64,000 bases of DNA from Bordetella genomosp. 8 (GTDB lineage Bacteria; Pseudomonadota; Gammaproteobacteria; Burkholderiales; Burkholderiaceae_B). The notes beneath the pieces were generated by a model, which had not been told where the DNA came from, searched no databases, and saw only the letters and a list, made by a program, of their open reading frames with translations. The stretch covers positions 5,952,001-6,016,000 of the forward strand of contig NZ_CP021108.1 in NCBI RefSeq assembly GCF_002119685.1, read 5' to 3'. Each line of letters opens with the position of its first letter. The first letter of the stretch is position 1. The position numbers and the translations under genes are program-made. Below are positions 8,307-17,437 of this stretch, piece by piece.

Positions 8307-9619
8307 AGGGCCACACGTTTCCAGAAGTGGGACATCAATACGGGATCGCGCACCGCTTCCACCCTTTCCCAGGCGGGATAGGCCCGCTTGAAATGTGCCG
8401 CGCTCATATGGGCGTCCTTGGCGGGATATAGCCTTCCGCCTGCCTCGTCCACCAGGGCGTCCAATCGGCCGAAGAGGCGGCCGATCGACGGTTCGCGCTG
8501 CGGAAAATCCAGCGCCAGCGACGCACCCTGCATGGGAAAAGACATCCATCCAGGCGATAGCGCCGGACCGCATTGCTTCAACACCGCCAGGAACGATCCC
8601 ATGCCGCTACGGCCGATCTCCCGCAGTATCTCGCCGATCACCGGCTCCGCGCCGGACGCCGGGACAACGCATTGATACTGTTGGAAACCGCTCCGCCCAT
8701 ACATGCGGTTCCAGTGCAACAGCTTGTCGAGCGGATAGAAGAACGGATCGTATCCAACCAAGGAACGTCGCTCCCGCCGCCGCTGCCGGTGGTAATACAA
8801 GGAATTGAATCCCTTGAGCGTCAGCCCGTTCACCAGCGAAAAAGGCGGGTCCACGGGCATGGAGAGGCGTCCAGGCCTCGCCGGAAGCCGGTAACCGCGA
8901 GGGGCGTGGTCCCCGGTTATGTAATGGCCGCGTCCCATGGCGCGTCCGGTGGCCAGGCAGTCGATCCACGCGACGGTATATTCGTGGGCGGCATCGTATT
9001 CCCGGCTGAGAGCGAAGAACTCGTCCAGCGCGCCGAACCGTATCGACCGCTGCGCAATCATGCCGGAACCGACGGGACGCAGCTGCAGCTCGACCGCCTG
9101 GATGATCCCGGTCAGGCCCAGTCCGCCTATCGTCGCCGAGAAGAGATCGGCGTTTTGCTCAGGGGTACAGATCACCTGGCCGCGGTCGCTGCGCTCCAAT
9201 ACGATACGGCGGACGTGCTGGCCGAACGTACCCATGACGTGATGGTTTTTTCCGTGGACGTCGTTGGCGACGGCGCCGCCCAATGTCACGAACTTGGTGC
9301 CGGGCGTGACTGGCGGGAACCAACCGTGCGGCAAGCCCAGGTCGATCAGTTCCGCCAGGGTGACGCCAGCCTGGGCCAACACCGTGCCGGTATTCCAGTC
9401 GGCTTCGATGAAATTGTCCAGGCCGCGCATGGCGATGACGCGATCGGACTCGGCCAGGCAGGAATCGCCGTAGCTGCGGCCACAGCCGTACGCCAGAGTG
9501 CGGCCCACCGCGCCTTCGACGTGGCGCGCCAGCAGGGGCGCTATTTCCCAGGGCCAGGAAGGCGCATCCGCGGCCTGCGGCCGCCGCGGATAACGCCCCC
9601 AGGACAAGCGCGCCGCCAT
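8303..9619 (-). CDS. FAD-binding oxidase, DprE1-like (polyprenyl-phosphoribose 2'-oxidase)
   Basis: The 438-residue protein has the vanillyl-alcohol-oxidase-type FAD fold. PGTKFVTLGGAVANDVHGKN (106-125) and FFYPLDKLLHWNRMYG (293-308) match conserved blocks of mycobacterial DprE1 closely. GRLYPAKDAH places Lys401 where DprE1 has its catalytic Lys418. At the position of DprE1 Cys387 this protein has Ala369 (SLALDFP against NICVDFP). The expected reaction is oxidation of the ribose 2'-hydroxyl in polyprenyl-phosphoryl ribose, the first half of epimerisation to arabinose. The start at 9619 shares one base with the upstream stop (TGATG). Confidence 0.88.
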   Translation of the reverse strand: MAARLSWGRYPRRPQAADAPSWPWEIAPLLARHVEGAVGRTLAYGCGRSYGDSCLAESDRVIAMRGLDNFIEADWNTGTVLAQAGVTLAELIDLGLPHGWFPPVTPGTKFVTLGGAVANDVHGKNHHVMGTFGQHVRRIVLERSDRGQVICTPEQNADLFSATIGGLGLTGIIQAVELQLRPVGSGMIAQRSIRFGALDEFFALSREYDAAHEYTVAWIDCLATGRAMGRGHYITGDHAPRGYRLPARPGRLSMPVDPPFSLVNGLTLKGFNSLYYHRQRRRERRSLVGYDPFFYPLDKLLHWNRMYGRSGFQQYQCVVPASGAEPVIGEILREIGRSGMGSFLAVLKQCGPALSPGWMSFPMQGASLALDFPQREPSIGRLFGRLDALVDEAGGRLYPAKDAHMSAAHFKRAYPAWERVEAVRDPVLMSHFWKRVAL

Positions 9620-11061
9620 CAGAAGCTCGCCGCCGCGAAGGACAGCAGAAACAAGGCCCCGACCCATCGGCTTAGCCGGTCGCGGAATGCGAAGACGATG
9701 GGATCGTCATGCATCTCGCCTCGGTGGGCCAGAAGCCAGACCCGGCTCAGCCAGAACAGCAGCAGGGGGCAGGCCGCCCACATCCATTCCGGATGACGGT
9801 ACAGCTCCCAATGGCTTGCGTCGTTGATGTACAAGGCCAGAACCAGCACGGAGATATATCCCGCCGCGCCGCCCAGGGCGGCGAGCAGTTCGAAGTCGGA
9901 CGGGTAATAGCCGCGTCCCGCGGCCTTCTGCACACGACCTTCCAGGCGCGCATCCCGCAATTCGGTGTAGCGCTTGACGAAGGCCAGGCTCAGGAAGATG
10001 AACATGCAGAACGCCAGGATCCAGAACGTGGGCGGGAGCGCCAGGGCAGCCGCGCCGGCGATCACGCGCACGGTGTACAGCATGGCAAGGGTGACGACAT
10101 CCAGCATCACGACCCGCTTCAAGCGCAAGGAATACGCCAGCGTCAGCACGTAATACACCACGAGAACGCCGAGGAACTGCCACGGAAGCAGGATGACAGC
10201 CATTAGCGCGGCCCCCGCCAGCAGCACTGGCATGATGACCAATGCGTGCATGATAGGCATGGAACCAGCAGCCAGCGGCCGGAAGCGCTTGCTGCGGTGC
10301 AGTCGGTCATCCTGCAGATCCAGCAGATCGTTCAGCAGATAGACGCTGGAAGCGCATAGGCTGAAGGCCAGGAACGCGACAGCCCCTTCCAGCAACATCC
10401 GGGCGTCGAAGACCTTGTGCGAAGCAACCAGAGGTACGAACACCAGAACGTTCTTGGCCCACTGGTGTACGCGCAGCGCCTTCGCCAGCACCTTGAAATA
10501 GCGCGGACGGTTATCGAACACCTCGCCGACAGTGCCCAGCTTGCTCGCCGCACTCAGTACGCCGCGTCCCGCGTTGGCCACGTGTATGCGAGAGGCGGCC
10601 TCCCATACTTTCAGGTCCGGCGTGGCATTGCCTACATACTCGAAACCGCGCGGACCGTACCGTGCGACCAGCGCATCGCGCTTGCGGGACGCCGACAGAT
10701 TCACATTGGTATCGGTGCCCAATACCTCGTCGAAAAAGGTCAGGTGATCCGCGACACGTCGGGCAATGCGATGATCGGATGCGGTAGCCAGCACCAGCTT
10801 CGCCCCTTCCCGGCGCCGCGTGTGCAGCCACGACACCACGGCTTCGTTATAGGGCAGGCGCGTCGCGTCAGGCAGCACCGCGTCCGCCAGCCGCGTCTTG
10901 AAATAGGCCTTGCCCTTCAGGAGCCACCCGAACAGCGCGAATACCCGCAACGGATACATCCGCAGGAACAGGAACAGGTTCTCCACGAGCATGTCCGTGA
11001 GCACCAGCGTGCCGTCGAGGTCCACAACGACATGGGCAGGCTTCTTCATTTCAGACATCAT
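9619..11061 (-). CDS. HAD hydrolase-UbiA prenyltransferase fusion (DPPR synthase-like)
   Basis: The 480-residue protein begins with a HAD domain (DLDGTL at 14-19, ATASDHRIA near 92-100, YVGNATPDLKVW near 142-153). A UbiA domain from about residue 195 follows, with NDLLDLQDD (244-252) and YSLRLKRVVMLD (310-321) and several membrane helices. UbiA enzymes of this branch transfer phosphoribose from PRPP to polyprenyl phosphate; the HAD part could then remove the 5-phosphate. That would provide the substrate for the DprE1-like oxidase downstream. Two adjacent ATGs (11061, 11058) are possible starts; the first directly follows the upstream stop. Confidence 0.86.
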   Translation of the reverse strand: MMSEMKKPAHVVVDLDGTLVLTDMLVENLFLFLRMYPLRVFALFGWLLKGKAYFKTRLADAVLPDATRLPYNEAVVSWLHTRRREGAKLVLATASDHRIARRVADHLTFFDEVLGTDTNVNLSASRKRDALVARYGPRGFEYVGNATPDLKVWEAASRIHVANAGRGVLSAASKLGTVGEVFDNRPRYFKVLAKALRVHQWAKNVLVFVPLVASHKVFDARMLLEGAVAFLAFSLCASSVYLLNDLLDLQDDRLHRSKRFRPLAAGSMPIMHALVIMPVLLAGAALMAVILLPWQFLGVLVVYYVLTLAYSLRLKRVVMLDVVTLAMLYTVRVIAGAAALALPPTFWILAFCMFIFLSLAFVKRYTELRDARLEGRVQKAAGRGYYPSDFELLAALGGAAGYISVLVLALYINDASHWELYRHPEWMWAACPLLLFWLSRVWLLAHRGEMHDDPIVFAFRDRLSRWVGALFLLSFAAASF

Positions 11062-13017
11062 TCACCCGTGCGGCGAAGGAATGACCGGCGTGGCCGCAAT
11101 CCTGGGAGGCCACGCATAGGAGAAATCCTCGTAGTCGCGGGTCAGGTTGGGGCTGTATGCGGGGTCTGCGGCCAGGATGCCGGGCCACGTGGATTTCATG
11201 TATTCCGATTCGGCCTTGAACCTGGCCTTTTTCTCGGGGGTATCTTCAAAGCCGCGCGTGACGGACTCATGGTGGTACAGCTCGGCATAGCCGGCGTAGA
11301 CATTTCGATATCCCGCTTGACGAAGGCGTATGCAAAAGTCCACGTCGTTGAAGGCCACCGACAGTTTGTTTTCCTCCAGCCCGCCGACTTCCTGGTAAAT
11401 CTGCCTGCGCACAAGCAGGCAGGCCGCGGTGACCGCGGACATTTCCTGCGTCAGGATCGCACGATAGAAATACCCAGGATGATTGCGCGGGAAATGCTTG
11501 TGGCCATGGCCGGCAATCCCGCCCAATCCCAAAATCACGCCGCCGTGTTGCAGCAGGTTATTGGGATAAAGCAGTCGCGCGCCCACGGCGCCGATGCCGG
11601 GTTGCAGGGCCAGCGACACCATTTCCCCGAGCCAATCGGGCGAAATGACTTCGATATCGTTGTTCACCAGCGCGACGAACTCGCCGCGCGCCATGGCCAC
11701 GGCCTGGTTGTTCAATGCCGAATAGTTGAAAGGTCTGTCGTCACGCACAACGGTGACGCCATCGGTTCGCGCCAGCTCGCCGAAATATCGCAGCGCCGCG
11801 GGATCATCCGAACCGTTGTCTACCAGGATGATCTCGTAGTTCGAATACCGCGTCTTCTCGCGGATGCTGTCGATGCATTGCCGCACCAAAGACTCGCCAT
11901 TGCGAGTCGGGATAATCAGCGATACCAGCGGCAACGTTTCCGGCAGGTCATAACGAACCCGATAGTAGCCACGCGGTTGCAGCGTCGCCCGCGCGCGCAC
12001 GCCGATGCGGCCCAGATGGTCGTTCAGCGCTTTTTCGCCCGCCACCAGCGCATAAGGCTTGGCATCCCCCGCCTGCGCGGTGCTGCTGGCATGGATGCGC
12101 CAATGATAGAGAACACGGGGAACATGGATGATCTGCTCCGGCCGCAGCGTTTCCACATAGCGCAAGGCGAGATCGTAGTCCTGAGCGCCCTCGTAACCCA
12201 GACGGAAACCACCTAAAGCCTTCACTGCGGCGGTCCGATACGCGCCAAGATGGCTGATCAGGTTATAGGACAGGAATAATGTGTAGTTCCAGTCCGGCTT
12301 GAAGTGCGGCTCGCGCCGCTCATCCTTTTCCGTGATCTTGTCTTCGTCGGAATACACCAGTCCCGCGCCAGGATGCGTGGCGATGGCCTCGGCGATCCAA
12401 AACAGCGCGTGCTCGCTCAGAAGGTCGTCGTGATCGAACAGGCATATCCATTCGCCGCTTGCCAATTCCAGCGCGGAATTGGACGCGGCGGAGATATGTC
12501 CATTGCGATCCCGGAACACGATCTTGATGCGTGCATCCTTGGCCCGGTATTGCTCCAACGTTTCGCGGATGCGTGGATCCCCGGACGCGTCATCCGCGAT
12601 GCACAATTCCCAATCGGGATAGATCTGCTTGCGAACGGACTCTATCGCGGCCACCAACCACTTCGGGTCGGGGTTGTAAACCGGCATCAGCACCGAAATG
12701 GTGGGCCGCAGGGGCATCCGCGCCACGGCAGCCGTCAAGGCCTGCCGCGTCTCGTCGGTCACGGTGTCATAACGCGCGACCCATTTTTCGTAGTTGTTCC
12801 TGTCCAGCGACGAACGACCGGACACGAGGGTGCTGATGAACGTCAGGCCTTGACGAATGCCAGCCACGCCGTCGCGGCGATACATGGCCCACGCCTTGCG
12901 CATGACATTGCGTGCGCCTCCCAGTTGGCGCAGGCCGCGCCGCAACGACGTCACAAGCCGCAGTGGTTTGAGCAGCTTGTCCTTCCACGGATTGCCTGCT
13001 TGAGTCGCTCGGTTCAT
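11062..13017 (-). CDS. Tandem-domain family 2 glycosyltransferase
   Basis: At 651 residues this is about twice the usual GT2 length and carries two GT-A folds. The first (about 106-330) starts ISVLMPVYNPDPKWL and has CLFDHDDLLSEH as its DxD region. The second (about 365-600) starts VSLIIPTRNGESLV and has VALVNNDIEVISPDWLGE. Residues 1-100 are basic and probably helical. Such proteins often add two residues or alternate linkages in a polysaccharide repeat, here probably including rhamnose since the gene follows rmlC with an ATGA overlap. No membrane helix is evident, so it should act at the cytoplasmic face. Confidence 0.85.
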   Translation of the reverse strand: MNRATQAGNPWKDKLLKPLRLVTSLRRGLRQLGGARNVMRKAWAMYRRDGVAGIRQGLTFISTLVSGRSSLDRNNYEKWVARYDTVTDETRQALTAAVARMPLRPTISVLMPVYNPDPKWLVAAIESVRKQIYPDWELCIADDASGDPRIRETLEQYRAKDARIKIVFRDRNGHISAASNSALELASGEWICLFDHDDLLSEHALFWIAEAIATHPGAGLVYSDEDKITEKDERREPHFKPDWNYTLFLSYNLISHLGAYRTAAVKALGGFRLGYEGAQDYDLALRYVETLRPEQIIHVPRVLYHWRIHASSTAQAGDAKPYALVAGEKALNDHLGRIGVRARATLQPRGYYRVRYDLPETLPLVSLIIPTRNGESLVRQCIDSIREKTRYSNYEIILVDNGSDDPAALRYFGELARTDGVTVVRDDRPFNYSALNNQAVAMARGEFVALVNNDIEVISPDWLGEMVSLALQPGIGAVGARLLYPNNLLQHGGVILGLGGIAGHGHKHFPRNHPGYFYRAILTQEMSAVTAACLLVRRQIYQEVGGLEENKLSVAFNDVDFCIRLRQAGYRNVYAGYAELYHHESVTRGFEDTPEKKARFKAESEYMKSTWPGILAADPAYSPNLTRDYEDFSYAWPPRIAATPVIPSPHG

Positions 13018-13571
13018 TCAAAGAGGTCGGCGTCGGCCAGCTTCAATCCCAGCTTGTCCTTGTCCGACAGTCGGACTTCGGCGCCCCGCAGCTGATCGAG
13101 AGGCCACTGGATGGACAACGAGGCGTCGTCCCATGCAATGGTGCGCTCCGCCTGCGGCGCGTAATAATCGGTCGTTTTGTACAGGAAGTCCGCTGTGTCG
13201 GACAGCACCAGGAACCCATGCGCGAATCCTTCAGGGATCCACAGCATTTTCTTGTTTTCCGCGCTCAGGGTTTCGCCGACCCATTGGCCGAAGGTAGGCG
13301 ACGATTTGCGCACGTCGACCGCCACGTCATACACGGTGCCTATCACCGCTCGCACCAGCTTCCCCTGCGCCTGCGAAATTTGGTAGTGCAATCCCCTCAG
13401 GACACCCTGTACCGAACGGGAGTGGTTGTCCTGTACGAAATCGACATCGCGGCCGACAGCCTCGGCGAATTGCCGCCGATTGAAGCTTTCGAAAAAGAAA
13501 CCGCGATCGTCGCCGAATACTCGCGGCTCGATGACCAGAACATCAGGGATGGCGGTGGGAGTGATCTTCAC
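13014..13571 (-). CDS. rmlC: dTDP-4-dehydrorhamnose 3,5-epimerase
   Basis: The 185-residue cupin converts dTDP-4-keto-6-deoxyglucose to dTDP-4-keto-L-rhamnose, the third step of dTDP-L-rhamnose synthesis. GVLRGLHYQ contains His62, the catalytic base, and Tyr131 ([10 protein letters not shown]) is the expected acid. FVQDNHSRS and [14 protein letters not shown] are further family blocks. The start is a GTG overlapping the rmlA stop as GTGA. The length and motifs are those of a normal complete enzyme. Confidence 0.96.
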   Translation of the reverse strand: MKITPTAIPDVLVIEPRVFGDDRGFFFESFNRRQFAEAVGRDVDFVQDNHSRSVQGVLRGLHYQISQAQGKLVRAVIGTVYDVAVDVRKSSPTFGQWVGETLSAENKKMLWIPEGFAHGFLVLSDTADFLYKTTDYYAPQAERTIAWDDASLSIQWPLDQLRGAEVRLSDKDKLGLKLADADLFE

Positions 13572-14464
13572 GTACGAACCTCGTTCTTCAACAGCCGCAT
13601 AAGATATTGCCCGTAGCCGTTCTTTGCCAATGGCAGCGCAAGCTTTTCCAGCTGCGCCGCGTCGATGAAACCTTGGCGATAGGCGATTTCCTCAGGGCAC
13701 GCCACTTTCAGACCCTGGCGGTGTTCTATCGTTTCAATGAAATTGCTGGCCTCGATAAGGCTTTCATGTGTTCCGGTATCCAGCCAGGCATAGCCGCGGC
13801 CCATGATTTCCACGGACAGCTGGCCCCGCTCCAGATAGATACGATTGGCATCGGTGATCTCGAGTTCGCCGCGCGCGGACGGTTGGAGATTGGCCGCAAT
13901 GTCGATGATCTGGCTGTCGTAGAAATACAGGCCGGTCACCGCGTAATTGGATTTGGGCTGCTTGGGCTTTTCTTCCAGCGACGTGGCCCGCCCCGAAGTG
14001 TCGAAATCGACCACGCCATAGCGCTCCGGATCGTGCACGTGATACGCAAACACCGTCGCGCCTTCATCGCGCTTCATGGCGCCTTCCAGCTGGACATGCA
14101 GGTCATGTCCATAAAAGATGTTGTCGCCCAACACCAGTGCCGACGGTGCGCCGTCCAGGAAATCCTTGCCTATGATGAACGCCTGCGCCAGGCCGTCAGG
14201 ACTGGGCTGCACGGCATATTGCAGATTGATGCCCCACTCGCTGCCGTCCCCCAGCAATTGCTGGAACCGGGGAGTGTCCTGCGGGGTGGAGATGATCAAA
14301 ATATCGCGTAATCCCGCAAGCATCAATGTCGCGAGCGGGTAATAGATCATCGGCTTGTCATAGATAGGCAGCAACTGCTTGGACACAGCCTTCGTGACCG
14401 GATAGAGCCGGGTACCGGAGCCACCGGCGAGGATGATGCCTTTGCGTTGTCGTTGGACGGTCAT
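13568..14464 (-). CDS. rmlA: Glucose-1-phosphate thymidylyltransferase
   Basis: The 298-residue protein has the nucleotidyltransferase signature [13 protein letters not shown] (residues 12-24) followed by [16 protein letters not shown], and [11 protein letters not shown] as the metal-binding region. It makes dTDP-glucose from dTTP and glucose-1-phosphate, feeding both the rhamnose branch and the probable 3-acetamido-3,6-dideoxyhexose branch in this operon. Its ATG overlaps the rmlD stop (ATGA) and its own stop overlaps the GTG of rmlC. Length is normal for the RmlA family. Confidence 0.96.
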   Translation of the reverse strand: MTVQRQRKGIILAGGSGTRLYPVTKAVSKQLLPIYDKPMIYYPLATLMLAGLRDILIISTPQDTPRFQQLLGDGSEWGINLQYAVQPSPDGLAQAFIIGKDFLDGAPSALVLGDNIFYGHDLHVQLEGAMKRDEGATVFAYHVHDPERYGVVDFDTSGRATSLEEKPKQPKSNYAVTGLYFYDSQIIDIAANLQPSARGELEITDANRIYLERGQLSVEIMGRGYAWLDTGTHESLIEASNFIETIEHRQGLKVACPEEIAYRQGFIDAAQLEKLALPLAKNGYGQYLMRLLKNEVRT

Positions 14465-15378
14465 GGTTTGTTCTCGGAAATTTCAGCGATCATGCGCTCG
14501 ACGCCCGACTGCCAGGCAGGCAGGGACACACCGAAAGCGCCACGCAACTTAGCGGTGTCCAGCCGTGAATTCAGGGGGCGACGGGCGGCCGTCTTGTAGG
14601 AGCTGGTTGGCACCGGGGCTACCTTGTCCGGCGTTGCCTTCAGTTCGAAGCCGCGTTTCAAGGCCACGCTCAGGACCAGCCTGGCATATTCGTTCCAGGA
14701 TGTCTCGCCGGCGGCGACCAAGTGGTAGAGACCGCAAAGCGCGGGCTCGCGAAGCGCGCGCACCATGGCATGCGCCGTGACATCGGCGATCAGGTCCGCC
14801 CCGGTCGGCGCGCCCTTCTGGTCGTCGATGACGGATAAAGCGTCACGCTCGCCCGCCAGCCGCAACATGGTTTTGGCGAAATTGCCGCCGCGCGCGGCAT
14901 AAACCCAGCTGGTGCGGAAAATCAGGTGCCGGCACCCCGCGGCCGCGATGGCTTGTTCACCCTGGAGCTTGGTGCGCCCATACACGCTGACCGGCCCGGT
15001 GGCATCGGTCTCGGTCCACGGCCTCGCACCGGAGCCGTCGAACACATAGTCGGTGGAGTAATGTATGAGCAGCGCGCCCATCGCGGCAGCTTCGCGCGCG
15101 AGCACGCCCGGTGCCAGGCCATTCAGCAACTCCGCCTGTTCCACGTCGGATTCGGCTTTATCGACGGCCGTATAGGCCGCGGCATTGACGATAACGTCGG
15201 GCCGCACCGCGCGCACAGTCCGGGCCAGGCCGTCCAGGTCAGCCAAGTCACCGCGTAGCGTATGACCTTCGGCATCCATGGCTTCCCGCCCAAGGGCAAC
15301 AAGCTCGCCCAGCGGCGCGAGCGCCCGCTGCAGCTCCCAGCCGACCTGACCGTTCTTGCCTAGCAGCAGTATCTTCAC
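14461..15378 (-). CDS. rmlD: dTDP-4-dehydrorhamnose reductase
   Basis: The 305-residue SDR-type reductase starts at a GTG ([20 protein letters not shown]), chosen because it overlaps the rmlB stop as GTGA; no ATG lies near. GKNGQVG is the cofactor loop, STDYVFDG holds the catalytic Thr region and YGRTK is the Tyr-x3-Lys pair. It reduces dTDP-4-keto-L-rhamnose with NAD(P)H to dTDP-L-rhamnose. The gene order rmlB-rmlD-rmlA-rmlC is the common one in Gram-negative polysaccharide loci. Confidence 0.95.
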   Translation of the reverse strand: MKILLLGKNGQVGWELQRALAPLGELVALGREAMDAEGHTLRGDLADLDGLARTVRAVRPDVIVNAAAYTAVDKAESDVEQAELLNGLAPGVLAREAAAMGALLIHYSTDYVFDGSGARPWTETDATGPVSVYGRTKLQGEQAIAAAGCRHLIFRTSWVYAARGGNFAKTMLRLAGERDALSVIDDQKGAPTGADLIADVTAHAMVRALREPALCGLYHLVAAGETSWNEYARLVLSVALKRGFELKATPDKVAPVPTSSYKTAARRPLNSRLDTAKLRGAFGVSLPAWQSGVERMIAEISENKP

Positions 15379-16445
15379 TGTTCCCGGCCCGTGTAGTTCT
15401 TGTCCAGCCACTGCTGGTAGGCGCCGCTCTGGACGTTGGCCGTCCACTCGGTGTTCTCCAGATACCAGGCCACCGTTTTGCGGATGCCGGTCTCGAAGGT
15501 TTCCGCGGGCTTCCAGCCGAGTTCCCGCTCGATCTTGTGCGCGTCGATGGCGTATCGGCGGTCATGTCCCGGGCGGTCCTTCACGAAAGCGATCTGCTGC
15601 GCGTAGGACGCGCCGTCGGCGCGCGGCTTCAACTCATCGAGAATCCCGCAGATCGTCCTGACAACATCCAGGTTCGCCTTCTCGTTCCAGCCGCCTACGT
15701 TATAGGTCTCGCCGGGCTTGCCGCCCGCCAACACGGTTCGGATGGCCGAGCAGTGGTCCTTCACATACAGCCAGTCGCGGATCTGTTGGCCGTCGCCGTA
15801 GATAGGCAGCGGCTTGCCGTTCACGGCGTTCAGAATAACCAGCGGAATCAGTTTCTCGGGAAAATGATAAGGGCCATAGTTATTGCTGCAATTCGTCGTC
15901 AGGACAGGCAAGCCATAAGTATGGTGCCATGCCCGGACCAGATGGTCGGACGCGGCCTTGCTCGCCGAATAGGGGCTGTTGGGTTCGTATGCGTTGGTTT
16001 CCGCGAAAGGCGGGTCGGATGGCTCCAGCGAGCCATAGACTTCATCCGTCGACACATGCAGAAAACGGAAGGCGGCTTTTTCCGCTTCCGGCAGCGTCGA
16101 CCAATATCCGCGCACGCTCTCGAGCAGATTGAAGGTGCCGACGACATTGGTCTGGATGAATTCGCCTGGGCCGTCGATGGAGCGGTCGACATGCGATTCG
16201 GCTGCGAAGTTGACCACCGCGCGCGGTTTGTGATCGCGCAGCAATCGGCCGATTATGTCGCGGTCGCCGATATCGGCCTTGACGAAGGTATAACCCGGCT
16301 GGCCGGCCAGCGTGGCCAGGGTTTCGAGATTGCCCGCGTAGGTCAATTTATCGACATTGATCAGCGCTTCATCGGTTTGCGCGAACCAATCCAGTACGTA
16401 GTTTCCGCCGATAAAGCCCGCGCCACCTGTCACCAGTATCGTCAT
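15375..16445 (-). CDS. rmlB: dTDP-glucose 4,6-dehydratase
   Basis: The predicted enzyme has 356 residues and starts [28 protein letters not shown] and [12 protein letters not shown] carry the catalytic Thr-Asp-Glu and Tyr-x3-Lys residues, and [17 protein letters not shown] is a strong RmlB block. The product dTDP-4-keto-6-deoxyglucose is the branch point for rhamnose (rmlC, rmlD) and for the FdtD/FdtB-like branch at the left end. The open frame extends 69 codons further upstream but into the neighbouring gene, so the ATG two bases after that gene's stop is chosen. Confidence 0.96.
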   Translation of the reverse strand: MTILVTGGAGFIGGNYVLDWFAQTDEALINVDKLTYAGNLETLATLAGQPGYTFVKADIGDRDIIGRLLRDHKPRAVVNFAAESHVDRSIDGPGEFIQTNVVGTFNLLESVRGYWSTLPEAEKAAFRFLHVSTDEVYGSLEPSDPPFAETNAYEPNSPYSASKAASDHLVRAWHHTYGLPVLTTNCSNNYGPYHFPEKLIPLVILNAVNGKPLPIYGDGQQIRDWLYVKDHCSAIRTVLAGGKPGETYNVGGWNEKANLDVVRTICGILDELKPRADGASYAQQIAFVKDRPGHDRRYAIDAHKIERELGWKPAETFETGIRKTVAWYLENTEWTANVQSGAYQQWLDKNYTGREQ

Positions 16446-16447
16446 AT

Positions 16448-17437
16448 CTATAGTTTCTTGAAAAAAGCGGCCACGATAAGACCGATATTGCCGGCAAGGG
16501 TTTGCCGGTACACGCCCGAACGCTTCAGCCCGACGAGGCGGCGTACGATACCACCGTGCCGGGATGCATCGAATTCCAGGAAGATTTTCTGCTGCGCGGC
16601 CGGCAATTGCGCCTTGATGCGGCGTATGCCGGCCACATTGGCGTCTATCCACCGGCGCAGTTGCCCTTGCATGAGCATGCGCAGCCTGAGCAGCCGCGCC
16701 GATAATCCCTGATTGGAACCAATCAGGTTGCCGCCATGCTGACGATACAACAGGCTGGGCACGGGGTCATAGACGACCCCGCCGCCGGCCGCCGTGATCG
16801 CGAGATAGGTCCACCAGTCATGCGCGACCACGTCCACGTCCGGTCCCGCCGCCATCAGGACTTGCCTGCCCGCCGCGTTGAACACCATGGTATTGCCGCC
16901 GCCGACATTCTGCACAAGTGCGTTCCGGAAATCCGGTTTTTGTGTAAAGAGAGGTGAAAGCCCCAGCGCCGCGCCCTGCTCGTCGACCAGTTCGGTGCGC
17001 GCGCAATAGAGCGCCGGCTCATGGACTGCCAGCGTCCGCAGTCCGGCGAGGCCGCGTGCCAGCTTTTCCGGCGCCCATACGTCGTCCTGGTCCGCGTACG
17101 CGAAATAGTCCGCGTCGATCTCCGGGCGGCAGACCAGGGACAGGAAATTGGCCGCGAAGCCGCGCGAAGGGCCGCGCAGCACTTCCAGCCTGTCCGACCC
17201 CCAGGCCTGCCTATATTCCGAGAGGATTTTCAACGTGCCGTCACTGGATCCGTCGTCCGAAACCCACACCTTCCAGTCGGTGTGGGTCTGCGCCCGTATC
17301 GAATCGAGCTGTTCGCGCAGGAAGCGCTCCCCATTGTAGGAACAAAGCAGGATGGCGACGTGGCCAACGGCAACAGCGGGCGCGGCCGCGGGGCCGTCCA
17401 GCACCGCACTGGAAGCGCTGATGGTGGCGGCGCTCAA
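16448..17437 (-). CDS. Family 2 glycosyltransferase, rhamnosyltransferase-like
   Basis: The GT-A domain begins [20 protein letters not shown], followed by [14 protein letters not shown] and [15 protein letters not shown], the pattern seen in RfbF-type rhamnosyltransferases. No ATG is well placed: the frame opens earlier inside wecA-like coding sequence. A TTG at 17437 overlaps the preceding stop as TTGA and has a GAGG-type ribosome site about ten bases upstream, giving 329 residues; a GTG at 17404 is the alternative. Adjacent rml genes make rhamnose the likely sugar. Donor and acceptor are not proven. Confidence 0.83.
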   Translation of the reverse strand: MSAATISASSAVLDGPAAAPAVAVGHVAILLCSYNGERFLREQLDSIRAQTHTDWKVWVSDDGSSDGTLKILSEYRQAWGSDRLEVLRGPSRGFAANFLSLVCRPEIDADYFAYADQDDVWAPEKLARGLAGLRTLAVHEPALYCARTELVDEQGAALGLSPLFTQKPDFRNALVQNVGGGNTMVFNAAGRQVLMAAGPDVDVVAHDWWTYLAITAAGGGVVYDPVPSLLYRQHGGNLIGSNQGLSARLLRLRMLMQGQLRRWIDANVAGIRRIKAQLPAAQQKIFLEFDASRHGGIVRRLVGLKRSGVYRQTLAGNIGLIVAAFFKKL

